A stretch of 64,000 bases of DNA from NCBI RefSeq assembly GCF_029889745.1, contig NZ_CP123639.1, forward strand, positions 1,903,501 to 1,967,500, read 5' to 3'. The DNA comes from Ligilactobacillus faecis (GTDB lineage: Bacteria > Bacillota > Bacilli > Lactobacillales > Lactobacillaceae). Positions 37,908-46,705 of the stretch are shown piece by piece. Position 1 is the stretch's first letter. Each line of letters opens with the position of its first letter. The notes beneath the pieces are model-generated. The model searched no databases. It had not been told where the DNA came from and saw nothing but the letters and a program-made list of their open reading frames with translations. Position numbers and translations under genes: made by a program.

Positions 37908-38735
37908 ATGAAAAAGATCGATCTTGGTCTTAAAGCCGGAACTGATCCAAAGCAGATCACAGACCGACTCCAATACGCACCTGAAGTCTTTGAATTTTAC
38001 ACTGCTGAAACAGATTTTACAAAAGACGGTCTCAAGCGTTTAGCTGAAGCGATCGAGCAAGTCAAAGATGCGGGGATCTCACAGATCATTTTACACCATC
38101 CGATGCGGTATCGCGGTGATTTTACCGAATTGCTCACATTAGAACAAAAAATGCCTGAATTATATCGATTTATCGAACAAAGTACGCTAGATCTTCTACA
38201 ATTAGCTTATGATAAAGAACTTCAAGTCTTAGTTCACGGATCTTATTCTCGCCAAACTGCGCTTTTTTTATCACAATTTGATTCACTTGAAAAAGCAACT
38301 GCTTATTCATTTAAACGTCTCGATCATTTTCATGAATTGGGCAAAGAACATATCATGTTTGAAAACTCGATCTCGCCGATCTTTTATTACGGTGAACCAG
38401 CGTTAGACGAGCAGATCTTAGCGCATGATTATCGTTTAGCTTTTGATACATCACATTGTTTTATCAAGTGGCAAGGTTCTGAGCAAAAACTTTTAGAAGC
38501 ACTTACACGCCTTCGTTCAAAGATCGTGCACTATCATCTAGTCGACTCTTTAGGTGAAGTGCACGATAGCTTAGAACTTGGTAAAGGTAAGATCAATTGG
38601 AATGCAGTATTACCACTACTAAATGAACAGGCGACAAATATCTTTGAGATCGTTTTACAAGACCAAACAGATGCTAAAGAACAAGTTGCAAGCTATGAGT
38701 ATTTAAAGCAGATCGAGCAAAATAGTAAGCTTTAA
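37908..38735 (+). CDS. Xylose-isomerase-like TIM-barrel protein
   Basis: The 275-residue protein resembles the sugar phosphate isomerase/epimerase or AP-endonuclease-2 fold. It has strands with VLVHGSYSR, MFENSI and YRLAFDTSHCFIKW, a later KIVHYHLVDS, and a typical scatter of metal-binding His, Glu and Asp. An in-frame ATG at 37863 lies inside the upstream terminator stem, so I use ATG 37908, seven bases after GAGGAGGAA. Substrate unknown; no sugar operon is adjacent. Confidence 0.7.
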   Translation: MKKIDLGLKAGTDPKQITDRLQYAPEVFEFYTAETDFTKDGLKRLAEAIEQVKDAGISQIILHHPMRYRGDFTELLTLEQKMPELYRFIEQSTLDLLQLAYDKELQVLVHGSYSRQTALFLSQFDSLEKATAYSFKRLDHFHELGKEHIMFENSISPIFYYGEPALDEQILAHDYRLAFDTSHCFIKWQGSEQKLLEALTRLRSKIVHYHLVDSLGEVHDSLELGKGKINWNAVLPLLNEQATNIFEIVLQDQTDAKEQVASYEYLKQIEQNSKL

Positions 38736-38902
38736 AGATAATATAGTTTGCAAGACTATGCTAATATAATAGTAATACATCAGAGAGAAGGACAAAATAT
38801 ACGACTGATGTCAAATAGATATAATCTACGAAGGGAAACTATATATTCTTTTTCTTTTTGTTTTTTAATAACAAGATCGTATATTTATATAGAAGATCAT
38901 AT

Positions 38903-39490
38903 ATGTCGACATTTAAAAATATTATGAGTTGGGTCTGGCCAGTCGTTATTGGGCTGATCTTAGCTAAATTACTGACGACATTTGTCATTTCAGTAGTCAA
39001 GGTGGATGGTCTATCGATGTATCCCAATCTCCAAAACAACGAACGGGTCGTAATGCTAAAGATGCCTGCGATCAGACGGGATGCAGTCGTAGTCTTTAAC
39101 GCTGAAGGAGTAGACACCGATAATCCTAACGTAACGTCTAAGACAAAATACGTTAAGCGGGTGATCGGTCTTCCTGGTGATAAGATCGAATATAAAAATA
39201 ATGGTGATCTTTACATCAATGGTAAGTATCGTTCACAAAGCTATATCACTAAAGAACAACGAACAACAGGTACACTAGATCTAGTCAAACAAGCAGCTAA
39301 AGGGGTGACTCTTGGCACAGGTAAGACGTTTACTGTTCCAAAAGATAGTTACTTTGTCTTAGGTGATAATCGCGAAAACTCAAACGATAGTCGTTACTAT
39401 GGTTTTGTTCCTAAAGATAAGATCTTAGGTACGGTCAAAGCACCATTTTGGGATAGTGGTCATGAGTTGATCAATTCATTTGGAAACTAA
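38903..39490 (+). CDS. lepB: Signal peptidase I
   Basis: It cleaves signal peptides from exported proteins at the outer face of the membrane. The 195-residue protein has one N-terminal membrane anchor (about residues 11-31), the catalytic serine in DGLSMYP (Ser38) and the catalytic lysine in KYVKRVIGLPGD (Lys85), plus a GDNRENSNDSR box. The chosen ATG follows a weak AGAAGAT site; an in-frame ATG at 38858 adds 15 non-conserved residues. An IS element begins at the stop codon, so the last few residues may have been altered by the insertion. Confidence 0.9.
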   Translation: MSTFKNIMSWVWPVVIGLILAKLLTTFVISVVKVDGLSMYPNLQNNERVVMLKMPAIRRDAVVVFNAEGVDTDNPNVTSKTKYVKRVIGLPGDKIEYKNNGDLYINGKYRSQSYITKEQRTTGTLDLVKQAAKGVTLGTGKTFTVPKDSYFVLGDNRENSNDSRYYGFVPKDKILGTVKAPFWDSGHELINSFGN

Positions 39491-39554
39491 AAAGAGGTCC
39501 TGTATAGGCAATGTCATTAAGTTAAGCCTACAGTACTAAAGATTAGATATTGAA

Positions 39555-39597
39555 AAAGAGATCAGAAACATATTTTGTAGTTATCTGATCTCTTTTT
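39555..39597. terminator. Bidirectional hairpin inside the IS, after the transposase
   Basis: AAAGAGATCAGA pairs with TCTGATCTCTTT with a 17-base loop and T runs on both strands. It would stop transposase transcription and any read-through from lepB. Confidence 0.65.
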
Positions 39598-39649
39598 ATC
39601 ACGACAAATAAGCTGATAGTTAATCAAATTTTTTTATCAGCACGTTCTT

Positions 39650-40966
39650 TTATGTTATTCTGTAGTTGAATCCTGATGCTTTTCTTCTGCTGGATGATCT
39701 TTTATAATGCCGACCATTCCTGATTGGAAGAATATTTTTAGAAATATAGGATTCTAACCGTTTTGGTGGGGATTTTCCTCTAATAAAAGATCTACACAGT
39801 CTCACAGCGACTGTAAAATTAACTTTATATTGATATGATCGAGCCTTTTCTTGGAGTGATACATGATCTATGATCATTTGGGTGAAATTGTACACTATAA
39901 GTTTAGCGTAGATCTCTTGAAGGATCCCCACTATTTTTTTAGCGTGAAAGTTCAATAATCCCAAGGTATGTTTCAATGTCCTGAATGCTGTTTCTATCCC
40001 CCAACGTAAATGGTAAAGCTTTTTTAGTTTCCAAGCTGGATATGAACTTTGATTTAGATTAGTTACTACAGTCACATCCTTGTCTTCGGATACAGAAAAA
40101 CGTACTATTCTAAATTCAAGTGAATAAAATTCAGTTGGGTCAGCTTTCTTGGTTTTTTGTGATAAAAAATCGAAGGTCACATTGGCCGGTATAAATCTAT
40201 AAGAATTACGTTCTCTAAATAATTCCTTAGTTTCTCTAGTTTGTTTACGTGTTAATTTTAGTGTGAAATGTTTATCGAATTGGCGTTCATCTGGAAGTGC
40301 TATTCCACTGATCACGCCATTGTTGTTTCGTACTCTGATCAAGAAAGACCAACCTTTTTCTTGGATGTGCGCTAAGGTATTATAAGATTCATATCCTCTA
40401 TCGCCAATAATGAGCGCCTTAGGGATTTTAGAACGAGCGATCATTTTATTCAAGGCATTGCGCTCATTATCCATACCTTTTTGGACGATCACATCTGTAT
40501 AAATTTGTTTGTCTAAGTCAAAGAGTGCGTTAAGGTGAAGTAAATTATAAGCTTTGCGACCATTTGGAGATGGAAAATAAGAGCTTTTATCAGTTGGATC
40601 AGTTGGGATATGAATACTAGAGCCATCGATAGCTAGGATCCTGATTTGACTTTGAGTGTTTTGTGATAATCGATCGGAAAACAGATGGAAGAATTTTTTA
40701 AACGCCTCAGCTTTTACTTTATATCTTTGTTGTGTAAAAGCTGAAACAGTGAGTTCCGGTATACCTCCTGTTAGTTGTGATAATTCACTTAGAATAGTCC
40801 CGCCACCCATTGATAGAATATAAAGTAGCGTGTCTTTAAAAACAAGTTTTCTCTGACGTATAAAATCACGTTTGGGATCGACAACATATTTTTCTTTTTC
40901 TTGGTCGATCGAGTCAAGGGTAGTTAAAAATAACTTTTTCAGTTGTGCTATATTCATAATGCTCAC
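39650..40966 (-). CDS. IS4-family transposase
   Basis: The 438-residue DDE transposase has the first aspartate in ILAIDGSSIH, the second in LIIGDRGYES and the YREK-type glutamate region in LYHLRWGIETAFRTLK, in the spacing typical of the IS4 family. A basic C-terminus follows. The frame is intact, with the ATG after GGAGGTGAGC, so the element may be active. It is carried on the minus strand, opposite to lepB. Confidence 0.92.
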   Translation of the reverse strand: MSIMNIAQLKKLFLTTLDSIDQEKEKYVVDPKRDFIRQRKLVFKDTLLYILSMGGGTILSELSQLTGGIPELTVSAFTQQRYKVKAEAFKKFFHLFSDRLSQNTQSQIRILAIDGSSIHIPTDPTDKSSYFPSPNGRKAYNLLHLNALFDLDKQIYTDVIVQKGMDNERNALNKMIARSKIPKALIIGDRGYESYNTLAHIQEKGWSFLIRVRNNNGVISGIALPDERQFDKHFTLKLTRKQTRETKELFRERNSYRFIPANVTFDFLSQKTKKADPTEFYSLEFRIVRFSVSEDKDVTVVTNLNQSSYPAWKLKKLYHLRWGIETAFRTLKHTLGLLNFHAKKIVGILQEIYAKLIVYNFTQMIIDHVSLQEKARSYQYKVNFTVAVRLCRSFIRGKSPPKRLESYISKNILPIRNGRHYKRSSSRRKASGFNYRIT

Positions 40967-41220
40967 CTCCGTACATTAATAATCTCTATTAACGTCATAG
41001 ATGTCAAAAAAGAGAGCTTGTATAGGATCTCTTTTTTATTATAGGGATGTTAGCAAGAAAGGAAAAAATGGATAATAAACTTCAAAGGGCACTTTTAAAA
41101 CTTGAGTAATTTCAGGATATTAAACTTAAAAACGTAACTTATTTATTGTTCTGCCCGATCAATATTTACACTCCTACAAGAAACTTTACATAATTCTCTC
41201 AGCTTCTTTACGCCTTATAT

Positions 41221-41891
41221 ACTGTAAATGAGATCTTAGATTATTTGACCAGTCAATACTTTATCTCGACGATCGATCTACCGTTAAAAGGGCAGGTCTT
41301 ATCTGCACCAGAAGAATTTAAAGCTTTGGTCGTTGAATTTTCATCTGCTGATATTTACAAAGTTATTTTAGACCTAGACTAGATGAAACAACGATCAAAG
41401 CGATTTTAGGAGATAAAGTCTCAGCAACAAAACGCTAAAGAGCAAATATTTTTGGTTTTGCTCCGTTTGCTTGAGATAACTAAGAAATCTCTACGAAGCT
41501 CTTTTATGCAGCAACATTTACTGTATGAACTGATTTTTTGGTTATTATTAAGTCAACTTGGAAAGCGATTTTTTTAAAGTATTTATACTCTTTCACAAGC
41601 TGAGGAGATCTATCAAGCCAATACATGGATCAAACAAAATTACAAAAATTCTTTTACAGTTGGAGATCTAGCTAAGAAACAAAAAAATGAGCATCTTGTT
41701 ATTTCATCAAAAATTTAAATTCGCTGTTGGTATGACGCCATTACAATGCCAAAGAAGATTGATCTGATTTGATGTTCGAACAGGGGATACGCGTTTTTTG
41801 AAGCGGCTTTAGAAGTTGTCTATGAGGGTGTTTCGCAATTTATTCATGATTATAAAAAGATCTTTGAATGGATGCCTAAAGAAGATATTTA
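41221..41891 (+). pseudogene. Decayed AraC-family regulator
   Basis: Translation of the first part gives NEILDYLTSQYFISTIDLPLKGQVL, characteristic of the AraC N-terminal (type 2) ligand domain. After stops and frameshifts, QAEEIYQANTWIKQNYKNSF and later VYEGVSQFIHDYKKIF plus PKEDI match the two helix-turn-helices of an AraC DNA-binding domain. At least three interruptions are visible. It lies just outside the IS right end. Confidence 0.65.
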
Positions 41892-42009
41892 GAAGAATAG
41901 AACATTTTTTAGAGAATTCGGCAAGTTTATTCTAGGGATGTTTGTTAAATTAAAAAGAATAGGGCGCTCTACTAACAGACAAGCAAGGTAAACCATATAT
42001 AGTTAGGAA

Positions 42010-42334
42010 ATTTTGACATTTTTAGCAAATGAACTTTGCGATAAATTATGTGTAGCAGCACAAACTAAGAGCCATGAGTTAGGGGGCAAGATCAGTTTTG
42101 CTATTTGCGATCAAAATGGCTGACCCAAGCTTTATCTGTGTTTTGGGGATGCCTTAGTTTCAAGTACGATCTTAGTACCTGCTAAACCTTATACTGCTGC
42201 TATCCCACAGAGTACAACTTCTTCAATTAAAAAATTAGTAGCTGAAAAAGATGGATTTCCTGAGCTAGAGAAAAATAGCTATTACGTATATAATACTGAT
42301 AGCTATTTTTCTCACCAAAACTACTTTTTATAAT
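42010..42334 (+). pseudogene. Decayed GlcG/HbpS (PduO C-terminal)-like gene
   Basis: Fragments LCVAAQTKSHELGGKISFAI followed by CDQNG and, after an internal stop, LCFGDALVSSTILVPAKPYTAA fit the GlcG/HbpS/PduO-C heme- or cobalamin-associated domain. The fragment ends at about 42334, where the prophage segment begins. It probably formed a pair with the adjacent AraC-type gene before decay. Confidence 0.5.
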
Positions 42335-42348
42335 GTATATTATGTAAA

Positions 42349-42453
42349 CTAGAGTATATCATACGAATTATAAAACTCTCCCTCTTTATTTTTCGTGGGA
42401 AGCTCCATGACAATATATAATTTTACTTTCTTACCGTTTTTTAAAGTGACCAT
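42349..42453 (-). CDS. Short phage ORF at the truncated end of the head module
   Basis: A 34-codon minus-strand ORF begins MVTLKNGKKVKLYIVMELP and overlaps the end of the connector gene. It looks like the start of a head-tail adaptor-type phage protein cut off at the prophage/host junction near 42345. Coding status is uncertain. Confidence 0.35.
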   Translation of the reverse strand: MVTLKNGKKVKLYIVMELPTKNKEGEFYNSYDIL

Positions 42454-42751
42454 ACACCGCTTCCGATTGAACGCATACATAGCATCCCAATGGACACGCT
42501 CTTAACAGCTTTCTGCGATACTCATATTCAGTTGAAGCTCCAACATCATTTGTGTAGTCGATCTGAGCGACTAAAGCTAATTTGAACATCTTCACACGCC
42601 ATTGATCTGGATCTTCATCAATGTTATTTCTGATGTAAAACATTTGTGTAGCTGTATTCAAAAGCTTTAGTGCATCCCGTTCCAGCTTGATATATACATC
42701 TTCATCTCTTACTTGTCCACCAAGTTCTTGGTACTCCGAAAAGATCAGCAT
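42431..42751 (-). CDS. Probable phage head-tail connector protein
   Basis: The 106-residue protein lies directly downstream of the major capsid gene, where head-tail connectors (gp6/YqbG-like) usually sit. It is helical and acidic, with segments YIKLERDALKLLNTATQMF and MFKLALVAQIDYTND matching that type by appearance. The last 15 residues are Cys-rich and unlike the rest (LGCYVCVQSEAVYGHFKKR), which suggests the natural C-terminus was lost or frameshifted at the prophage end. Confidence 0.5.
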   Translation of the reverse strand: MLIFSEYQELGGQVRDEDVYIKLERDALKLLNTATQMFYIRNNIDEDPDQWRVKMFKLALVAQIDYTNDVGASTEYEYRRKLLRACPLGCYVCVQSEAVYGHFKKR

Positions 42752-42767
42752 TTAGCCCAGTCCTCTC

Positions 42768-43802
42768 TTAAGCTCCTGTGCCACCTGTTGCAACTTCTGC
42801 CCCCGGAACTAATGCAGGATCTAATTCAGCTTTGTATGCAACAACACCGATCGTACGTGGATCAATGCCATCTACAACTTCCCAAGTACTTGACTTTCCA
42901 AGCTCTTCGATCGTTGGGTATGCTCCTTTAGCTGGTTCAAATGATGGTTTGACCGAAGTACCAGCAACATGGATCGTACCTACACGTTTTTGAATAATCA
43001 CATCTGTCCCACCATCTTTAGTTGGATCGTACTTAGTCTCGGTACTTGCTAAAATGCTAGAATAGCGAACTGCTCCCGGTGCAAAAATATAAGATGTTGT
43101 TGTTGGCTTTTGTTTGTTACTCAAGTCAACTGGAATATCGTCATCAAGCACGATCCGCAAGCCGTTATAAGCTTCAAATGGTAAAGCACCATTTTGTGGC
43201 TGGATCGTTTCGATAAGATTTTGCATCTTCATCATCGAGTAAGTAGCAGAGTTGACCGCGATCGCACCAAAAGAAGTATCTTGTAAGTCGCCCATCAAAC
43301 TAATAGCGGCGATAAATCCTTTAGCACTAAAGGCTGCATCCGTTGGCGTCTTAACAGTAGCGTCATAAAATTTCGTATTTTTTACTTTGCTGACTCCCAT
43401 GACACCATTTAAAACAGCTAATAACATCTTTTCATCTGCACGAATCCAGAAATTACCGAAACGATTACCGATTGTTGCTTGAGTAGGTGCACCAGAGATC
43501 ATTTGTGACAACGAAGTATAGCCAAAAGCTTTAGTTTGATAAAATTTCAAACCTAATTGCTTCCCGGATGTGAGTTGATTTACTTGAATATCATCCGTGT
43601 CGGTCCAGTTATCTGGATCGCCAGATAAATCATTAATGAATGGTACTGTGATCTTTGTACCGGCATCAAGTAAACGTGGTCCAAGATCTGGATCGGGTGT
43701 CAAAATACCACTTAATACAAAGCGGTTAGTTTTAAGTGTTGTATTCAATACATAATTCCCGAAAACTTCAGGAATAATCATGTCAGATAAATGTGTTGCC
43801 AT
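42768..43802 (-). CDS. Phage major capsid protein
   Basis: The 344-residue protein follows the scaffold gene and forms the capsid shell. Its N-terminus, beginning MATHLSDMIIPEVFGNYVLN, and the segment GTKITVPFINDLSG are typical of the coat proteins in lactobacillus siphophages with SPP1-like head modules. A ribosome-binding site AAAGGTGG precedes the ATG. The frame is intact. The assignment rests on position, length and overall appearance. Confidence 0.75.
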   Translation of the reverse strand: MATHLSDMIIPEVFGNYVLNTTLKTNRFVLSGILTPDPDLGPRLLDAGTKITVPFINDLSGDPDNWTDTDDIQVNQLTSGKQLGLKFYQTKAFGYTSLSQMISGAPTQATIGNRFGNFWIRADEKMLLAVLNGVMGVSKVKNTKFYDATVKTPTDAAFSAKGFIAAISLMGDLQDTSFGAIAVNSATYSMMKMQNLIETIQPQNGALPFEAYNGLRIVLDDDIPVDLSNKQKPTTTSYIFAPGAVRYSSILASTETKYDPTKDGGTDVIIQKRVGTIHVAGTSVKPSFEPAKGAYPTIEELGKSSTWEVVDGIDPRTIGVVAYKAELDPALVPGAEVATGGTGA

Positions 43803-43821
43803 AATTTAAAATTCCACCTTT

Positions 43822-44436
43822 CTATTTGTTGCCGAACCAACTTCGCCATTGTGCAGGATCTTTACGATATAGCTCCGTTTGTTCGTCTAATGACATATTT
43901 TTAGGATCGTTAGCAATATTAGAGCTAGGATTACCACCAGCGAATAGACTAACAGGGCCTTTTTCCTGTTTTTCTTCTTGTTTTGGTGTAAATAAATAGG
44001 CATCTGTTTTTTGAAGCTCTTCTAACTGTTCGGATAATCCGAATAGTTGACCTTCTTCATCGACAGATACCTTATCCATATCTAACAACGCAAGTGCTGC
44101 CTTTGTATTTTTAGCACCTGCATCTTTCAATGCATTACTGATCGCAAAATCTTTAGCTTGTTGTGCGATCTTACTTTGATAATCTTTGGATGTTTGCTCG
44201 TTTTCCTTTCGCAATTTGTCGATCTCTTGAGCTAACTCTTGATTATCACCAGCAGTTTTTTCAAGTTTCTTTAGTTGCTTGTCGCGATCGCTGATCTGCT
44301 GTTGCAGGTCTGTCACTTGCTCTTCTGCTTGTGCAAGCTTTCCTTTGATCTCATTTGTTGACTTGCCATGTTGAGTCAAAACAGCTTGAACTTGCTCATC
44401 ACTAAGTCCTAAGTTCTGTAAAAATTCTCGTTGCAT
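43822..44436 (-). CDS. Phage scaffold protein (GP20-like)
   Basis: The 204-residue protein is strongly acidic and mostly one long coiled coil (about residues 25-100, with repeated QLxxLEK heptads), followed by a conserved SNALKDAGAKNTKAALALLD segment and a Gly/Asn-rich tail, as in GP20-type scaffolds. It starts after TAGGAGGTATCGC and lies directly upstream of the capsid gene. Scaffolds direct capsid assembly and are released later. Confidence 0.85.
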   Translation of the reverse strand: MQREFLQNLGLSDEQVQAVLTQHGKSTNEIKGKLAQAEEQVTDLQQQISDRDKQLKKLEKTAGDNQELAQEIDKLRKENEQTSKDYQSKIAQQAKDFAISNALKDAGAKNTKAALALLDMDKVSVDEEGQLFGLSEQLEELQKTDAYLFTPKQEEKQEKGPVSLFAGGNPSSNIANDPKNMSLDEQTELYRKDPAQWRSWFGNK

Positions 44437-44535
44437 TATGCGATACCTCCTAACGTATTTATTTTACGTGGAACGCTCCACGCTGATCTGATCGCATAAA
44501 AAATAAGCCTTTTTACGACTTGCTTAGGTCAAATA

Positions 44536-44844
44536 TTAGAGTTTCATGTCGTTGATGTTCCGTCCTAGTTTTTCAACTAGCTTCATATTATCGAAAGTAG
44601 GCTTACACCAAAGTTTTAAATCTAAGGTAACATCAACAGTTGAGACTTTAGTGTCTCCATCATATTTGATTCCAAAAACACTGACACCTACTTTATTTCC
44701 CTTTGCATCTTGTAAATTTTTTTGTGCTTTTTCAACGCATTCTTCACAGATCAAGACATTATCATTTTCTGGACTTACACCAAGTAATTCATTTGTAATC
44801 TCAGCACCACAAAAATCACAAACTTCAACAACATTCTTTTTCAT
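44536..44844 (-). CDS. Zinc-ribbon hypothetical protein inserted in the capsid operon
   Basis: The 102-residue protein has CDFCGAE (CxxC) near residue 9 and ICEECVE (CxxC) near residue 33, forming a probable zinc ribbon, then a beta-rich C-terminal half. The ATG follows AAAGGAA. It lies between a terminator (44868-44893) and the scaffold gene, with its own spacing, like a moron-type cargo gene. Function unknown; it may be an immunity or regulatory partner of the upstream head-protein module. Confidence 0.6.
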   Translation of the reverse strand: MKKNVVEVCDFCGAEITNELLGVSPENDNVLICEECVEKAQKNLQDAKGNKVGVSVFGIKYDGDTKVSTVDVTLDLKLWCKPTFDNMKLVEKLGRNINDMKL

Positions 44845-44867
44845 AGCTATACATTCCTTTCTTGTAA

Positions 44868-44893
44868 CAAAAAAGCACCGGTTTCCCGATGCT
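44868..44893 (-). terminator. Minus-strand terminator inside the head operon
   Basis: On the minus strand AGCATCGG pairs with CCGGTGCT around a GAAA tetraloop, followed by six T. It comes directly after the 72-residue ORF and would separate the portal/minor-head transcript from the scaffold/capsid genes. Confidence 0.7.
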
Positions 44894-45110
44894 AAAGTAA
44901 AGTTACTGTGTTTCCTTCGAATTTCCCTTGAACAATAAGATTTAAAACATCCCTTCTAGCTGTTAAGCCGCTAAATGTTGATAAACCCTTTATTTCAAAA
45001 ATATTACCTTGATCATCACTAATTTTCTGTCCCACTTTAAACTTGAGACTAGGGACAGTAATGCAAGTTGTATCTTTAAAATCTAAGTAATAAACATCCA
45101 AAGCTTTCAT
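44892..45110 (-). CDS. 72-residue ORF coupled to the minor head protein
   Basis: The ATG overlaps the stop of the minor head protein by four bases, with GAGGGA as ribosome-binding site inside the upstream gene, so the two are translationally coupled. The product is small, soluble and beta-rich (VGQKISDDQGNIFEIKGLST). No family recognised. A terminator follows at once. Tight coupling to a head protein carrying an effector-like domain suggests an immunity or partner role, which is inference. Confidence 0.6.
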   Translation of the reverse strand: MKALDVYYLDFKDTTCITVPSLKFKVGQKISDDQGNIFEIKGLSTFSGLTARRDVLNLIVQGKFEGNTVTLL

Positions 45111-46705
45111 TCGCCATCCCTCAAATCTTCTAAGTCTTTTGTATATTTCTTAATGAGCAATCTTGTGTTTTCTATCTCTTGTTCTGTAAGTTTCCACTTA
45201 TCAGAATTTTCAAGCAAAATATTTCCTGCCTCAATTTCTCGCTTACAAATTTCTGCATTATTTTTAGGCTCACCGTGAGCTCGTTTCTGCTTTGCATGTA
45301 TTAATTCTTCGTGAATTGCTGCTCTACCTGCTTTAGAAGAAAACATTATCAAATCATCGCCAATAATTGAAGCTTCCGCACCGATATTCGAAAGCCTTTC
45401 ATCTATTTCAGGTCCCATAAGGATCTTACCACCAGATTTTCTAAAGCTTTTTGTTATCCTATTCAACTCTGGTCGGCTTATCGGAACAGATGTTTTATCA
45501 ACTACTTTCTTTCTAGTCATATTATACCTTATATCTTGCCTAAATTGCTCAATTACTGCCCTATTTGGTGAAATTATTTGTTCACGATCGTACTGCCGTG
45601 TCAAGAAGTCATTGTCTTTCACTAGATTGCGTAACTTAGCTTGATACCCTCTAATAGCTTGATTGAACTTTCTCTCACTTGATACGTCATTTTGACGTCT
45701 GGCAAGATCTAAATTGTACTTTAGACGTCTGATATTTCTCTCGTAGTATCGTTGCTTTTGTTGGATCTTTTGCTTTTCAATCGCTTCTTTAGGGTCGTAC
45801 TGCTTTTGAAAATTATGCGACACCCCTTTGATATACGGATATAACTTATGACCACAGTTTATACCAAAGCACCCACTTGGCTTACCATAACCGTGATCAT
45901 AGATGCTAGGATATTCAGGATCGTATCTTGAGCTTTCTCTTGGAACGATATTGACTATCTTCCCTTGAATAGGAGCGCATGCAGGTCTTGATGCTGGATG
46001 ACTAGACATAGTTGCTAGCACACTGCCAAAATCTTTCATGCTTTGAATACGCAGATCGTTATAAGTTCTAGCTGTAGTAGTACGGATCACAGTGCGAGTA
46101 TAACCTTCTAAACTCCAGTTGTGTCCAGCTTTGTCTACTAAATTAGTTTTGATACCATTATCACGCCATTTATAGATATTGTCCTTTAAGGCTCTGTCAG
46201 GCGTTTTGAGACCTGTTTGCACTTCTAAGGCTGTTTGATTGATAATATCTTGATAAACTCTCACAGCCCCATTTCTCGCACGATTAGTGGATAATAGCGA
46301 CTGATTAACATTGTTATCAATATCTCTAAATGTTTGCGCAGCGTAACTATTAACGATGCTGTTCACTTCTGGACTGATCGGCTTATTTTGTTTCAGCGCG
46401 TCAGATAGTTCAGCATTGATGTCCTTTGCGACTTCTAGCCCATCATCTTTGATCAAATCATAGATATAGCTCTCAGCTTTTCCAGAGGTATTTGAGACAA
46501 TTCGGATCGTCTCTTTAGTAAGAGCGCCAATTTTAGCTAAAGCTCTTAGACGCCATTCTAAAATGCTGTCTGGATCATCCTGATTTATTAGTTCAGGTCT
46601 CGTTGCCTTGAAGTTATCTATCAGCAAATAAAAGATCTTTTGTTGTAGCTTAACGTAATAATCAGCTATCTTGTCCGCTTTCGCCAACATCTGTTCTAGT
46701 TCCAT
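45107..46705 (-). CDS. Phage minor head protein with an extra C-terminal domain
   Basis: The first two thirds (to about residue 350) match phage minor capsid protein 2, with a long helical N-terminus, a TVIRTTTARTYNDLR motif, HPASRPACAPIQGK and CFGINCGHKLYPY. The last 150 residues are different. They start near PISRPELNRITKSF and contain AAIHEELIHAKQ, a HExxxH-type motif resembling metallopeptidase sites, then a Glu/Lys-rich helical tail. Such C-terminal effector domains are known on MuF-type phage head proteins. I start at ATG 46705 after GGAGG; GTG 46714 is an alternative. Overlaps portal and couples to the 72-residue ORF. Enzymatic nature of the tail is inference. Confidence 0.78.
   Translation of the reverse strand: MELEQMLAKADKIADYYVKLQQKIFYLLIDNFKATRPELINQDDPDSILEWRLRALAKIGALTKETIRIVSNTSGKAESYIYDLIKDDGLEVAKDINAELSDALKQNKPISPEVNSIVNSYAAQTFRDIDNNVNQSLLSTNRARNGAVRVYQDIINQTALEVQTGLKTPDRALKDNIYKWRDNGIKTNLVDKAGHNWSLEGYTRTVIRTTTARTYNDLRIQSMKDFGSVLATMSSHPASRPACAPIQGKIVNIVPRESSRYDPEYPSIYDHGYGKPSGCFGINCGHKLYPYIKGVSHNFQKQYDPKEAIEKQKIQQKQRYYERNIRRLKYNLDLARRQNDVSSERKFNQAIRGYQAKLRNLVKDNDFLTRQYDREQIISPNRAVIEQFRQDIRYNMTRKKVVDKTSVPISRPELNRITKSFRKSGGKILMGPEIDERLSNIGAEASIIGDDLIMFSSKAGRAAIHEELIHAKQKRAHGEPKNNAEICKREIEAGNILLENSDKWKLTEQEIENTRLLIKKYTKDLEDLRDGE

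Larger units (their letters stand above)
39489..41036. mobile_element. IS4-family insertion sequence
   Basis: About 1.55 kb bounded by imperfect terminal inverted repeats. Left AAAAAGAGGTCCTGTATAGGC (39489-39509) matches right AAAAAGAGATCCTATACAAGC (reverse complement of about 41016-41036) at 17 of 21 positions. It contains one intact minus-strand transposase gene. I could not find a convincing target-site duplication. The left end coincides with the lepB stop codon. Confidence 0.8.

Noticed and set aside
44546-44938. A plus-strand ORF across the small head-operon genes
   Set aside because: It is antisense to two minus-strand ORFs that have ribosome-binding sites and a terminator; its composition (Ser/Phe/Thr-rich) is typical of a shadow frame.
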